Part shown: in pieces, positions 42,933 through 52,268 of the stretch | Numbering within the stretch: position 1 is the first letter of the stretch | Layout of the letters: each line of letters starts with the position of its first letter | Assembly (NCBI GenBank): GCA_903884435.1 | Contig: CAISEY010000224.1 | Coordinates: forward strand, 1-59,579 | Direction of reading: 5' to 3' | DNA length: 59,579 nucleotides | Origin: an uncultured Hyphomicrobiales bacterium | GTDB taxonomy: Bacteria; Pseudomonadota; Alphaproteobacteria; Rhizobiales; Beijerinckiaceae | The notes under the pieces: model-generated | What the model was told of the DNA's origin: nothing | What the model saw: only the letters and a program-made list of their open reading frames with translations | Database searches by the model: none | Program-made: the position numbers and the translations under genes

Positions 42933-44159
42933 ATGACCATCCAGACGCCCGGCAACGAAGTGCGCGAATTGCGCTTCGACGAATTTTCTTCCTCCCAGTC
43001 GCTCGTCAAGGCGACGGAACAGGCGCACAAGCGCAACTACAAGGACTTTCTGATCGTCGACGTGGACGCGCATCACTACGAGAGCGAATCCTACGGCGAG
43101 GTCTTCAAATACATCGAGAACCCCGTCATCCGCCGTCAGGCGCTGGAATCGGCGGGCCGCGGCGGACGCTCGAGCATGCTTGGCGGCTCCGTCGGCTACC
43201 AGGACATCGGCGGGCGCATCACGCGCCACTGGCTGCGCAAGCACGAGAAGGTCGAGGACAAGACCAACCATCGCGACATCACGACGACCCTGCGCTGGAT
43301 GGACGCGATGGGCGTCGACTACGCCTGCCTCTTCCCGACGCCCATGCTGTTTCTCGGCACGCATCCGCAGGTCGAGATCGAGGTCGCGATGGCGCGCGCC
43401 TACAACGCCTGGCTGTGCGAGCGCATCCTCGCGCATGAACCGCGCATCATCTCGATGCTCTATCTGCCGTTCAACGATCCGGACGCCACCTACAAGATGG
43501 TCAAGGATTTCGGCGACAAAAAGGGCGTCGTCGGCTTCATGGTGACGGCGCCGCGCTACAAGCCGGTGCACGACAACGCCTACATGAAGACATACCGGCT
43601 GCTCGAGGAAATGGGCAAGCCGCTGTCCTTCCACGCCGCCTACAACTGGAACGACCAGTCGCTGTCCCTGACGAACCGCTTCATCGCCGTGCACGCCCTC
43701 GGCTTCATGTGGTTCAACATGGTGCACATGACGAACTGGGTCGTGAACGGCATTCCCGAGCGCTTCCCGAAACTGAAGACGCTGTGGATCGAGAGCGGCC
43801 TCACCTGGGCCTACAGCCTGATGCAGCGCCTCGACCATTCCTACAAGATGCGCACGTCCGATTGCCCCTCGCTCAAGCGCAAGCCGAGCGAATACATGCG
43901 CGAGATGTTCTATTCGTCCCAGCCGATGGAAATGCCGGACGATCCCTCGATTCTCGAGGCGACCTTCAAGATGATCAAGGCCGACACGCAGTTGATGTGG
44001 TCGTCGGACTATCCGCACTGGGACTTCGATCTGCCGGGCGTGATCTACGACCAGCCGTTCCTGACCGAGCAGGCGAAGCGCAACATTCTCGGCGGCAACG
44101 CCGCGCGTTTCTTCGGCCTCGACACGAAGCCGGTGAAGAACATTCCGCCGGTGGGGTGA
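42933..44159 (+). CDS. Amidohydrolase-2 family protein
   Basis: This 408-residue cytosolic (beta/alpha)8 metal hydrolase or decarboxylase has DVDAHHYE near residues 43-50 (metal ligands), FHAAYNW mid-protein, the helix ESGLTWAYSLMQRLDH, and SSDYPHWDFD with the catalytic Asp near 360. Relatives include ACMS decarboxylase- and gamma-resorcylate decarboxylase-type enzymes, so decarboxylation or ring-fission product hydrolysis is plausible. It follows the Rieske gene by 15 bases and ends 26 bases before a bidirectional terminator. Confidence 0.88.
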   Translation: MTIQTPGNEVRELRFDEFSSSQSLVKATEQAHKRNYKDFLIVDVDAHHYESESYGEVFKYIENPVIRRQALESAGRGGRSSMLGGSVGYQDIGGRITRHWLRKHEKVEDKTNHRDITTTLRWMDAMGVDYACLFPTPMLFLGTHPQVEIEVAMARAYNAWLCERILAHEPRIISMLYLPFNDPDATYKMVKDFGDKKGVVGFMVTAPRYKPVHDNAYMKTYRLLEEMGKPLSFHAAYNWNDQSLSLTNRFIAVHALGFMWFNMVHMTNWVVNGIPERFPKLKTLWIESGLTWAYSLMQRLDHSYKMRTSDCPSLKRKPSEYMREMFYSSQPMEMPDDPSILEATFKMIKADTQLMWSSDYPHWDFDLPGVIYDQPFLTEQAKRNILGGNAARFFGLDTKPVKNIPPVG

Positions 44160-44185
44160 AGACGCCCCGCGATCGCGCACAACAA

Positions 44186-44219
44186 AAGGCCCTCCGCCTC
44201 CCGCGAGGCGGCGGGCCTT
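44186..44219. terminator. Bidirectional Rho-independent terminator
   Basis: A 15-bp stem with one mismatch (44186-44200 with 44205-44219, loop CCGC) lies between the convergent amidohydrolase and cysK genes. On the minus strand it is followed by TTTTGTTGTG. On the plus strand the U tract is weak. Confidence 0.85.
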
Positions 44220-44233
44220 GATTCAAGCCGGTC

Positions 44234-45205
44234 TCACAGACCTTCGAACAGGGCCGTCGACAGATAGCGTTCCGCGAAGGACGGAATGATGATGACGATG
44301 TTCTTGCCCTCCATGCCCGGGCGCGAGCCGACCTCGATGGCGGCGGCGACGGCCGCGCCGGAGGAGATGCCCACCGGGATGCCTTCGGTGCGGGCCAGCA
44401 GACGCGCCGTGTCGAACGCGGTCTGGTTGCCGACCGTGACGACCTCGTCGATGACCGAACGGTCGAGAATGGCCGGCACGAAGCCCGCGCCGATGCCCTG
44501 AATCTTGTGCGGGCCAGGCTGGCCGCCCGACAGAACCGGAGAATCCTCCGGTTCGATGGCGATCATTTTCAGCGACGGCTTGCGCGCCTTCAGCACCTGC
44601 CCGACGCCGGTGATCGTGCCGCCGGTGCCGATGCCCGAAACGACGTAATCGACGGAGCCATTGGTGTCGTTCCAGATTTCCTCGGCCGTCGTCTGGCGAT
44701 GAATTTCGGGGTTGGCGGGGTTTTCGAACTGCTGGGGAATGATCGCGCCGGGCGTCTGCGCGACAATCTCGTTCGCTTTCGCGATGGCGCCCGTCATGCC
44801 CTGCGGTCCCGGCGTCAGCACGAGTTCGGCGCCGAGCAGCGCCAGCATCTTGCGGCGCTCGATCGACATGGTCTCGGGCATGACGAGCTTGAGTTTGTAG
44901 CCGCGCGCGGCGGCGACGAAGGCGAGCGCGATGCCGGTGTTGCCGGACGTTGGCTCGACGAGAACCGTGGTCTCCGGGTGGATGCGCCCGGCCTTTTCCA
45001 GCGCGTCGATCATGGAGACGCCGATGCGATCCTTGACGCTGGAGATGGGGTTGAAGAATTCAAGCTTGGCGAGAAGATTCGCCTTGACGCCCTTGTCCTT
45101 GCCGATGCGTTTCAGCCGCACCAGCGGCGTGTCGCCAATCGTGTCGGTGATGGACTCGTAAACGCGGCCGCGGCCGCGCGACGCCGGGGATTTTTCTGAA
45201 GTCAT
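44234..45205 (-). CDS. cysK: Cysteine synthase A (O-acetylserine sulfhydrylase)
   Basis: This 323-residue PLP enzyme makes cysteine from O-acetylserine and sulfide. The PLP lysine lies in [11 protein letters not shown], and the substrate loop SGNTGIAL, the phosphate loop [10 protein letters not shown] and the C-terminal SSGAAVAAA are all intact. ATG 45205 has GGGAG 7 bases upstream; a longer frame to 45271 has no ribosome binding site. It lies 73 bases downstream of an Rrf2-type regulator gene on the same strand, an arrangement that suggests control by cysteine or sulfur status. Confidence 0.95.
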   Translation of the reverse strand: MTSEKSPASRGRGRVYESITDTIGDTPLVRLKRIGKDKGVKANLLAKLEFFNPISSVKDRIGVSMIDALEKAGRIHPETTVLVEPTSGNTGIALAFVAAARGYKLKLVMPETMSIERRKMLALLGAELVLTPGPQGMTGAIAKANEIVAQTPGAIIPQQFENPANPEIHRQTTAEEIWNDTNGSVDYVVSGIGTGGTITGVGQVLKARKPSLKMIAIEPEDSPVLSGGQPGPHKIQGIGAGFVPAILDRSVIDEVVTVGNQTAFDTARLLARTEGIPVGISSGAAVAAAIEVGSRPGMEGKNIVIIIPSFAERYLSTALFEGL

Positions 45206-45278
45206 CGCGATACTCCCTGTATCAGGGGCGGACGCGAGAAACGCCCGCCGGACGTGTGGAAAGGCTAGCACTCCAGGC

Positions 45279-45722
45279 TTAAATGGTAAAATCCGAATTC
45301 ACGTCGATGGCGCCGAAAACCGCCTGTTCCTCGGCGCGCCGGCACAAATCATCGACGCTGATCGCGTCGAGAGCCGTCAGAAACACGCCGCTCGCCTCCG
45401 AGACCAGCGGTTCGATCACAGCCTCGACGAGGCGTGAACCAGCCTTGCCGCGATGCTCATTCTCGTTCAGGGCGGCGCGGACGATTTCGCCCATGCTGAT
45501 GCGGCGGCGCTCGCGCGCGAGTTCATAGCCGCCGCGCGGCCCGCGCACGCCCTTCAGAATGTTGGCGCGCACCAGCGTCTGCAACAAGGTTTCGAGATGC
45601 CGGGGCGGCAATTCGTGCCGCGCGGCGAGCGCCTTCGCGGCCACGGGCGCCGGACGCGCGTGCAAGGCCACGTCGACCACGGCGGCGATCGCCAGCAACC
45701 CGCGCTGCGACAGCAGAATCAT
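45279..45722 (-). CDS. Rrf2 family transcriptional regulator
   Basis: This 147-residue DNA-binding protein has an N-terminal winged helix-turn-helix ([19 protein letters not shown], then the [10 protein letters not shown] wing) and a dimerisation helix. The three clustered cysteines that hold the iron-sulfur cluster of IscR or NsrR are absent; a single Cys remains ([10 protein letters not shown]). This is the situation in CymR, which controls cysteine genes by binding CysK. Its place directly upstream of cysK makes a CymR-like role attractive, but this is inferred. It overlaps dut by 4 bases. Confidence 0.9.
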   Translation of the reverse strand: MILLSQRGLLAIAAVVDVALHARPAPVAAKALAARHELPPRHLETLLQTLVRANILKGVRGPRGGYELARERRRISMGEIVRAALNENEHRGKAGSRLVEAVIEPLVSEASGVFLTALDAISVDDLCRRAEEQAVFGAIDVNSDFTI

Positions 45723-46189
45723 TCCCGAACTTCCCCCGACGCGCCCGTTGAACCGAAGCCGCCGGCGCCCCGCGCGGACGCGGACAGTTCGTCCGCCACG
45801 ACGAGCGCGACGCGTTCAACCCTCGCGATCACGAGTTGCGCGACGCGCGCGCCACGCGTGATCTCGAAGGGCTCGCGGCCATGATTGATCAGAATGACGC
45901 CAATCTCGCCCCGATAATCGCTGTCGATCGTGCCAGGCGCGTTCAAAACGGTGACGCCGTTCTTGAGCGCGAGGCCCGAGCGCGGGCGCACCTGCGCCTC
46001 GAGACCGGGGGGCAGCTCGAGGGCGACGCCCGTCGGGACGAGTTCACGCGCGCCCGGTTCAATGACGAGCGTCGTGTTCGCGGGGATCGCGGCGAGGAGG
46101 TCGAGGCCGGCGGCGCCGTCGCTTTGATAAGCGGGCAAGGGCAAGCCCTCGCCATGCGGCAATTGCCTGACGGGTATGGATGGACTCAT
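45719..46189 (-). CDS. dut: dUTP diphosphatase
   Basis: This 156-residue trimeric cytosolic enzyme hydrolyses dUTP to dUMP and PPi. All five family motifs are visible: [38 protein letters not shown] and the C-terminal [10 protein letters not shown]. It is coupled with the genes on both sides: its ATG overlaps the coaBC stop by 4 bases and its stop overlaps the regulator start. Confidence 0.96.
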   Translation of the reverse strand: MSPSIPVRQLPHGEGLPLPAYQSDGAAGLDLLAAIPANTTLVIEPGARELVPTGVALELPPGLEAQVRPRSGLALKNGVTVLNAPGTIDSDYRGEIGVILINHGREPFEITRGARVAQLVIARVERVALVVADELSASARGAGGFGSTGASGEVRE

Positions 46190-47448
46190 CGAGATGGCTC
46201 GTCCGGTTGGCCGCTCGAAAGGCGTCGGGCGAATTCCGCGACCAGCCTTCGCGCGACTTCATCCTTGCCGAGTTTCGGCCAGCTTTCGACGCCGTCAGGA
46301 CCGACGAGACTCACCTCGTTGGCGTCTCCGCCCATGATTCCCGTCGCCGGGCTCACGTCGTTGGCGACGACGAGGTCGCATTTCTTGCGGGCGAGCTTGG
46401 CTCGCGCGTGCTCGACGACCTTTTCGGTCTCCGCGGCGAAGCCGACGACGAGACGCGGACGACCGGACGCGCGCGCGGCGACCGTCGCGAGAATGTCGGG
46501 GTTTTCCACCAGCGCGAAACGTGGCGGGCCATCGGCGCCCTTTTTCAGCTTTTCGCCAGCGGCCTCGACGCGCCAGTCGGCCACGGCCGCGGCGGCGATG
46601 AAAATATCCGCCGGCAGGGCGCTCTCGACGGCGGCCAGCATTTCGCGCGCCGTTTCGACGCGGACCACGTCGACGCCAGAAGGATCGGGGATGGCGACGG
46701 GCCCGCTCACGAGCACGACCTCCGCGCCCGCCTCGGCCGCGGCGCGGGCGATGGCGTGGCCCTGTTTGCCCGAAGAGCGATTGGCGATGTAACGCACGGG
46801 ATCGACGGGTTCGTGCGTCGGCCCCGAAGTAATGACCACCCGCTTTCCCGCGAGAGCGCCGCCGCGGACGAAGCTGGGCGGCAGGGGGATCGTGGTGGGC
46901 GAGGACAGCGCGGCCTCGACCGCCGCGACGATTTCGAGCGGCTCGGCCATCCGTCCCGGCCCGAATTCCCCGCAGGCCATGGAGCCGTCGTTGGGCCCGA
47001 TGAACAGCATTCCGTCGTCGCGCAGGGCCGCGACATTGCGCCGCGTCGCCGGCGCGAGCCACATGCGCAGGTTCATCGCGGGCGCCGCGAGGATTTTCTT
47101 GTCGGTGGCGAGCAGCAGCGTCGAGGCGAGATCGTCGGCGAGCCCGTGCGCGGCTTTCGCGAGCAGGTCGGCGGTGGCGGGCGCGACGACGATCAGGTCC
47201 GCGTCGCGCGACAATTCGATATGGCCCATTTCCGCTTCGTCCGTGAGCGAGAACAGGTCTTCGAAAACCTTCTCGCCGGTGAGGGCCGCGAGCGACAGGG
47301 GCGCGATGAAATGCTTGCCCGCTCGCGTGATCACCGCGCGCACGCGCGCGCCGCGCTCGCGCAGCCGGCGCGCGAGATCGAGGGACTTGTACGCGGCGAC
47401 GCCGCCGCCGACGACGAGCAGGATTCGCGCGGAGGCGAGCGAGGTCAT
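46186..47448 (-). CDS. coaBC: Phosphopantothenoylcysteine decarboxylase / phosphopantothenate-cysteine ligase
   Basis: This 420-residue bifunctional enzyme carries out two steps of coenzyme A synthesis. The N-terminal FMN decarboxylase (about 1-185) has [17 protein letters not shown], the catalytic His in [16 protein letters not shown] and the [11 protein letters not shown] flap with its Cys. The C-terminal CTP-dependent ligase has [28 protein letters not shown] and FAAETE. ATG 47448 has GGAG about 8 bases upstream. It begins the coaBC-dut-rrf2-cysK run. Confidence 0.95.
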   Translation of the reverse strand: MTSLASARILLVVGGGVAAYKSLDLARRLRERGARVRAVITRAGKHFIAPLSLAALTGEKVFEDLFSLTDEAEMGHIELSRDADLIVVAPATADLLAKAAHGLADDLASTLLLATDKKILAAPAMNLRMWLAPATRRNVAALRDDGMLFIGPNDGSMACGEFGPGRMAEPLEIVAAVEAALSSPTTIPLPPSFVRGGALAGKRVVITSGPTHEPVDPVRYIANRSSGKQGHAIARAAAEAGAEVVLVSGPVAIPDPSGVDVVRVETAREMLAAVESALPADIFIAAAAVADWRVEAAGEKLKKGADGPPRFALVENPDILATVAARASGRPRLVVGFAAETEKVVEHARAKLARKKCDLVVANDVSPATGIMGGDANEVSLVGPDGVESWPKLGKDEVARRLVAEFARRLSSGQPDEPSR

Positions 47449-47520
47449 GCCACGCTCCGGGGAAACAGGAATTGCCCGTTGTGTTTCAAGCTGCAACTCA
47501 CGAAACGCCGCGCTCGGGAC

Positions 47521-47553
47521 AAAACCGCCGACGCGGCCCCGTCACGCGTCGGC
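47521..47553 (-). terminator. Terminator downstream of ubiB
   Basis: A perfect 9-bp stem (47527-47535 with 47545-47553) is followed, reading the minus strand, by GGTTTTGTCC. It lies 58 bases after the ubiB stop and before coaBC, and should separate the ubiE-ubiB and coaBC-dut units. Confidence 0.65.
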
Positions 47554-47610
47554 GTCACAATAGGAAATGCCCGCCCCGACCGCAACGTGGCCCGGCGGTC
47601 CGTCGTGTTC

Positions 47611-49179
47611 TCAGTTTACCAGAATTAACCAGACGAGCGCCGCGGCGATGACCCACAGCGCGCGGTTGCCCCAGCGCGCGCGATGCGCTTCGGCGCGGCC
47701 AATGGCCTCGATGGAGGACGCGGAGAGTTCGAACCCGCCGCGGCTCGCGTTGTCGAGATGGCGGGACGCGCGCTCGGCCCGCTCCAGCATCTCCGGGATG
47801 TTGAGCGCGGCGCGGCCAAGTGAGCCGAGATTGCGCGCCGCGTCCTGGAGTTTACCGACGGGCCCGAGATTTTGCTCGATCCAGTCGCGCACGACGGGTT
47901 CGGCCGTCGACCACATGTCGAGTTTCGGGTCGAGCGAGCGCGCGACGCCCTCGACGACGACCATGGTCTTTTGCAGCAGCACGAGTTCCGTGCGCGTGCG
48001 CATGTCGAAAAGGGCGGTGATTTCGAACAGCAACGTCAGCAGCTTCGCCATGGAAATCTGGTCGGCGGTGCGCGAGTGGATGGGCTCGCCGATGGCGCGG
48101 ATCGCCTGGGCGAAATCCTCGACGCGGTGGGTGTCGGGGACGTAGCCCGCCTCGAAATGCACCTCGGCGACGCGCAGATAGTCGCGCGTGATGAAGCCAT
48201 AGAGAATTTCCGCGAGAAACCGCCGCTCCTTGAAGCCGAGCCGCCCCATGATGCCGAAATCGACCGCCGCGAGCCGTCCCTCGCGGTCGAGAAACAGGTT
48301 TCCCTGGTGCATGTCCGCGTGGAAAAAGCCGTCCCGCATGGCGTGGCGCAGGAACGACTGGATCACGTTCCGGCCAACCCCGGCGAGATCGGCGCCGGAT
48401 TTCGCGATGGTCGAAAGGTCGGACAACGGCGTCCCGTCGATCCATTCGAGCGTCAGAACGTCCTTCGCGGTGCGGTCCCAGTCGATGGCGGGCACGCGGA
48501 AATCGGCGTCCTTCGCGGTGTTGTCGGCGAATTCGGAGGCGGCCGCGGCCTCGAGGCGGAAGTCCATTTCCATGCGCACGCTGCGCGCCAGCGTTTCCAC
48601 CACTTCGACCATGCGGAGCCGCCGCGCCTCGGCGAAATGCCGTTCCGCGAACCGCGCCGCGAAAAACATGTCGGAAAGGTCGCGCGCGAAACGTCGCTCG
48701 ACGCCGGGCCGCAGGATTTTCACCGCCACGTCGCGCTCGCCATGGGCGTCGCGCACGCGGCCGCGGTGAACCTGGGCGATGGACGCCGCGGCGACCGGCT
48801 CGCCGAATTCCACGAAAACCTCGTCGAGTTTCCGGTCGAAGGCGCGTTCGACGATCTTCACCGCCACGTCGCGCGGGAAGGCCGGCATCCGGTCCTGCAA
48901 GGCTTCGAGTTCGCGCACGACCCTCGGACCAACCACGTCCGGGCGCGTCGAGAGAAATTGCCCGAGCTTCACGTAGGACGGGCCAAGCCGCGCGATGGCG
49001 ATGGCGATGCGGCTCGCGTCCGGCTCGAGCCCGCGCCGCGCGAGCAGCCGGGCCAGCGCCAGCGCCGGCCGCGCCGCGGGGGGCGCGAGCAGCGGATCGA
49101 CGGCGGCGAACACCCCCTCGCGCGCCAGCACGAAACCCGCGCGCGCCAGTCTCGCCAGATGATAGATCGCCGAGATCAC
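47611..49179 (-). CDS. ubiB: UbiB (ABC1/ADCK-like) ubiquinone biosynthesis ATPase-kinase
   Basis: This 522-residue membrane-associated protein is needed for ubiquinone synthesis. The KxGQ-type motif YVKLGQFLSTRPD, the Ala-rich loop AAASIAQVHRG, the kinase catalytic segment HADMHQGNLF and VDFGIMGRL are all present. C-terminal hydrophobic helices (LWVIAAALVWLI) anchor it. I chose GTG 49179 because homology begins VISAIYHLARLARAGF and the codon follows the ubiE stop by one base; the frame extends to a TTG at 49209. Confidence 0.93.
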   Translation of the reverse strand: MISAIYHLARLARAGFVLAREGVFAAVDPLLAPPAARPALALARLLARRGLEPDASRIAIAIARLGPSYVKLGQFLSTRPDVVGPRVVRELEALQDRMPAFPRDVAVKIVERAFDRKLDEVFVEFGEPVAAASIAQVHRGRVRDAHGERDVAVKILRPGVERRFARDLSDMFFAARFAERHFAEARRLRMVEVVETLARSVRMEMDFRLEAAAASEFADNTAKDADFRVPAIDWDRTAKDVLTLEWIDGTPLSDLSTIAKSGADLAGVGRNVIQSFLRHAMRDGFFHADMHQGNLFLDREGRLAAVDFGIMGRLGFKERRFLAEILYGFITRDYLRVAEVHFEAGYVPDTHRVEDFAQAIRAIGEPIHSRTADQISMAKLLTLLFEITALFDMRTRTELVLLQKTMVVVEGVARSLDPKLDMWSTAEPVVRDWIEQNLGPVGKLQDAARNLGSLGRAALNIPEMLERAERASRHLDNASRGGFELSASSIEAIGRAEAHRARWGNRALWVIAAALVWLILVN

Positions 49180-49180
49180 G

Positions 49181-49948
49181 CTACAGTTTCCAGCCGGAAT
49201 GAATGGCAACGATTCCGCCGGTGAGCCGAGTGTACGAGGCGCGCTGGAACCCCGCGTCGGAAATCATGTCGCGGAAATCGTCGGCGCGGGGAAACTTCCG
49301 GATGGATTCGACGAGGTAGCGATAGGGCCCGCCATCGCCCGTCACGGCCTTGCCGATGGCGGGAATCGCGGTGAAGGACCAGACGTCGTAGAGCCGCTCC
49401 AGCACGGGAACGTCGACTTCCGAAAACTCGAGGCAGAGAAACCGTCCGCCGCGTTTGAGAACCCGGCGCGCCTCGGCCAGCGCGCGTTCGACGCGCGGCA
49501 CGTTGCGAATGCCGAAGGCGATTGTGTAGGCGTCGAAAACGCCATCGGGAAACGGCAGCGCCTCGGCGTTCGCCTCGACGAACTCAAGGTGCCCGAGACC
49601 GAGCTTTTTCGCCCGTTCGCGGCCGACCCCGAGCATGTCCGCGTTGATGTCGAGCACGGTCACGCGCGTCAGCGGCCCGCCCGCCTCCGCCACGCGAAAG
49701 GCCACGTCCCCGGTGCCGCCGGCCACGTCGAGATGGCTGAAAGGCCGCGATTTCGAGGGCTTCACCATGCCGACGAGCACGTCCTTCCACGCCCGGTGCA
49801 GGCCCCCGGACATGAGGTCGTTCATCAGGTCGTAGCGCGCGGCGACCTTCTGGAAGACCTCGTCGACAAGGGTCTGCTTTTCCCCCAGCGGCACGCCGCG
49901 GAAGCCGAAATGCGTCTCGTCCTGGTCCCGTGTCAGCGGCGTGGTCAT
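49181..49948 (-). CDS. ubiE: UbiE demethylmenaquinol / 2-polyprenyl-6-methoxybenzoquinol methyltransferase
   Basis: This 255-residue SAM-dependent C-methyltransferase of ubiquinone synthesis has [18 protein letters not shown], the SAM loop [14 protein letters not shown] (72-85), INADML, the [10 protein letters not shown] segment, AFGIRNV and the C-terminal [12 protein letters not shown]. All expected motifs are present. ubiB follows directly. In related genomes a divergent mutM usually lies just upstream, but here cupin and Bug genes intervene. Confidence 0.95.
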   Translation of the reverse strand: MTTPLTRDQDETHFGFRGVPLGEKQTLVDEVFQKVAARYDLMNDLMSGGLHRAWKDVLVGMVKPSKSRPFSHLDVAGGTGDVAFRVAEAGGPLTRVTVLDINADMLGVGRERAKKLGLGHLEFVEANAEALPFPDGVFDAYTIAFGIRNVPRVERALAEARRVLKRGGRFLCLEFSEVDVPVLERLYDVWSFTAIPAIGKAVTGDGGPYRYLVESIRKFPRADDFRDMISDAGFQRASYTRLTGGIVAIHSGWKL

Positions 49949-50039
49949 GAAGCGCTCCGAAGGGCGCGACCATAGACCGCCCCGCCGTCCGTGGCTATGC
50001 GGCGCGAGGTCCGGATTCCCGCCGGGCCGACGCGTCCAG

Positions 50040-50552
50040 TCAACCCTTGAACTGCGGCGACGCCTCGACCTGCGTGAATTCCGAGGCGTTGTAGTCGAAA
50101 AACGGCATGTAGGAGAAGGCGATCCAGTGGCATTCCGAGCCCGGATCGGCGTTGAAATGCTGGTGAGTGACGCCGCCCTTCTTGATCGGCAGAAGCAGCA
50201 GGTCGCCCGCTTCCCAGTCGACGCGCTCGTCGTCGACGATCGACCAGCCCTTGCCCTCGATCACGTAAATCACGAGGCCGCCCTGGTGACGGTGCTTTCC
50301 CGATTGCTTGATCAGCGAATGGGTGAAAACGCGCCAGTCCTGCAACGGGGTGTTCTTGTAGATGTCGGAGTTGAGGTAATAGAGCAACTGACCCTGACGG
50401 GTCGTGTGGTATTCGCGATCCTCGAGGCCCACGACGATCTGTCCCCGGGACTGCCGGTCGTGGAATTCCTGGCGGAGCCGCATGAACATGTCATAGGGCG
50501 TCTTGTCGGCGGGCTCGCGTTCGCGCGTGCGGGTTCTTTCGATATCGGCCAT
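50040..50552 (-). CDS. Cupin-domain protein A (metal-site intact)
   Basis: This 170-residue cytosolic protein has a single cupin domain at residues about 72-150. The first metal motif is KHRHQGG (H87, H89) with E99, and the second is THQHFN (H130, H132), so a mononuclear metal site is possible. The sequence recalls half of a gentisate-1,2-dioxygenase-like bicupin, but I assign no reaction. It lies 27 bases downstream of the second cupin gene and shares the QGG...EG and QHFNAD blocks with it, so the two probably form a hetero-oligomer. Confidence 0.84.
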   Translation of the reverse strand: MADIERTRTREREPADKTPYDMFMRLRQEFHDRQSRGQIVVGLEDREYHTTRQGQLLYYLNSDIYKNTPLQDWRVFTHSLIKQSGKHRHQGGLVIYVIEGKGWSIVDDERVDWEAGDLLLLPIKKGGVTHQHFNADPGSECHWIAFSYMPFFDYNASEFTQVEASPQFKG

Positions 50553-50579
50553 CGGCTTGTTCCGGAAATCAGAGGAAGG

Positions 50580-51089
50580 TCAGGGCCGGAAATCCGGCGA
50601 ATTCTCGAGCTGTTCGAAGCCGCAACCGCGATCGACGCCCGTGGCGGCGAAGAGATTGGGCTCGACCACGAGGAAACGCGCCGGCTTCTCCTCGTCGGCG
50701 TTGAAATGCTGCACGACGATGCCGTCCTTCCTGGTCGGCAGGTTCACCACGTCGCGCTTCTTCCAGGGATATTTGACGCCGTCGATCAGCGTGTGGCCAT
50801 TGCCCTCGATGATGAACATGATCTGTCCGCCCTGGAATTGCAGGCGGCCGGAGCGTCCGCGCGGCGGCAGTTCCTGTTCGTAGATGGACAGCGTCTTCAG
50901 CGCGATGTCGCGGAGGCCCGGATGCATGTACCACCGCATCAGGCCCATCGGATTGCTTTCTCGCGGCAAATCCTTGCCGCGAACGACCTGCACCGCCGTG
51001 GCGCGATCGGCGCGCTGCTCGTCGCGCAGCGCGACGAGTTCATTCCAGAGATTGCGATCCCGCAGTTTTTGCGTCCGTTCACCCGCCAC
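50580..51089 (-). CDS. Cupin-domain protein B (metal ligands degenerate)
   Basis: This 169-residue paralog of the adjacent cupin aligns at SGRLQFQGG against SGKHRHQGG. The first-motif histidines are replaced (L83, F85). In the second motif only one of two is left (VVQHFNAD, H128), while the Glu (E95) is kept. It is therefore unlikely to bind metal alone and may be a structural or regulatory partner. GTG 51089 was chosen because GGGAG lies 7 bases upstream. It is divergent from the Bug receptor at 51220, with a 130-base gap. Confidence 0.82.
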   Translation of the reverse strand: MAGERTQKLRDRNLWNELVALRDEQRADRATAVQVVRGKDLPRESNPMGLMRWYMHPGLRDIALKTLSIYEQELPPRGRSGRLQFQGGQIMFIIEGNGHTLIDGVKYPWKKRDVVNLPTRKDGIVVQHFNADEEKPARFLVVEPNLFAATGVDRGCGFEQLENSPDFRP

Positions 51090-51219
51090 GCGCGTCTCCC
51101 GTTTTCGACAGGGCGCGAAACTAGCATCGCGTCCGGCGCGCGGCAATTCGCGCGGGTTGCGCGAGCGGACGCGCGCGCCTAGGTTCCCGTCACGATTTAT
51201 CTCGACGGGACAAAGGTCA

Positions 51220-52230
51220 ATGCTGGGGAAAATGGCCGCCGCGGGGCTCGCCTTCGCGTTTCTTTGCGGCGGCGCGCGCGCGCAATCGCCGGAGCAATTC
51301 TATCGCGGACGCACGCTGAATCTCGTCATCCCCAACGCGCCGGGCGGGTCGTTCGATCTCTATGGCAGGCTGGCGGCGAAGCACCTCGGGCGCTTCCTGC
51401 CGGGCCAGCCCTCCGTCGTCGCGCAGAACATGCCCGGCGCGGGGGGCATGATCGCTTCCAACTGGCTTTATGGCGTCGCGCCGAAGGATGGTTCGGCCAT
51501 GGGCGTGCTGGTGCCGAACGTGGCGCTCGCGCAGGTCATCGGCGTGTCCTCCATCGCCTACGACGCGCGCAAGTTCAACTGGATCGGCCGCCTCGTTTCG
51601 CCAACCGCGACGCTGTTCACCTGGCGCACGTCCGCGACGACGAAGATCGCCGATCTGAAGACGCGCGAGACCATTGTCGCGAGCACGGGCCCGCTCAGCC
51701 AGGTCGAGATCACGTCGCGCATGATGAACGGGGTCGTCGGCGCGAAATTCCGCATCATCGAGGGCTACAAGGGCACGACCGACGCGACGCTCGCCATGGA
51801 GCAGGGCGAGGTCGAGGCCGTGGTGATGCCGTGGACGTTGATGAAGCTCGCTCATCCCGACTGGATCAGGGACAGGAAGATCAACGTGATCGCGCAATAC
51901 ACGCGCAAGCCCGTCGGCGACCTCGCGGCGACGCCCTCCATCTTCGAGCTCGCGCGAACCAACGACGAACGGGCGGTGTTTTCGCTGTTTTTCGGTCCGG
52001 ACGAAATCGGCCAGCCGCTGGTCGCGCCGCCGGGCGTTCCCGCGGATCGCGTCGAGGCCCTGCGGAAAGCGTTCGAGTCGATGAACCGGGATCAGGACTA
52101 TCTCGCCGACGCCGCGCGGCAGAAACTGGACCTGACGCCGGCGACCCATCTCGACCTCGAAAAGACCGTCGCCGAAGCGTTCGAGGCGACATCCGCGCAA
52201 ATCGACATCGCGCGCAAATATTACCAGTGA
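51220..52230 (+). CDS. Bug/TctC-like receptor, copy 5
   Basis: This 336-residue periplasmic receptor has a signal peptide to residue 22 (ARAQ). The mature start is SPEQFYRGRTLNLVI, then APGGSFDLYGRL, LPGQPSVVAQNMPGAGG and VAPKDGSAMG. It is divergently paired with the two cupin genes, as if the receptor and cupins serve one substrate. CAAAGG lies 6 bases before ATG 51220. mutM follows 38 bases later. No membrane subunits are present. Confidence 0.9.
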   Translation: MLGKMAAAGLAFAFLCGGARAQSPEQFYRGRTLNLVIPNAPGGSFDLYGRLAAKHLGRFLPGQPSVVAQNMPGAGGMIASNWLYGVAPKDGSAMGVLVPNVALAQVIGVSSIAYDARKFNWIGRLVSPTATLFTWRTSATTKIADLKTRETIVASTGPLSQVEITSRMMNGVVGAKFRIIEGYKGTTDATLAMEQGEVEAVVMPWTLMKLAHPDWIRDRKINVIAQYTRKPVGDLAATPSIFELARTNDERAVFSLFFGPDEIGQPLVAPPGVPADRVEALRKAFESMNRDQDYLADAARQKLDLTPATHLDLEKTVAEAFEATSAQIDIARKYYQ

Positions 52231-52268
52231 CGCGGCGCGTCACCCGAACCCCTCGCTGAAGGCGCCCC

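Noticed and set aside
50884..51219. Long N-terminal extension of the Bug receptor at 51220
   Set aside because: It overlaps the cupin B gene antisense, and the signal peptide begins at ATG 51220.
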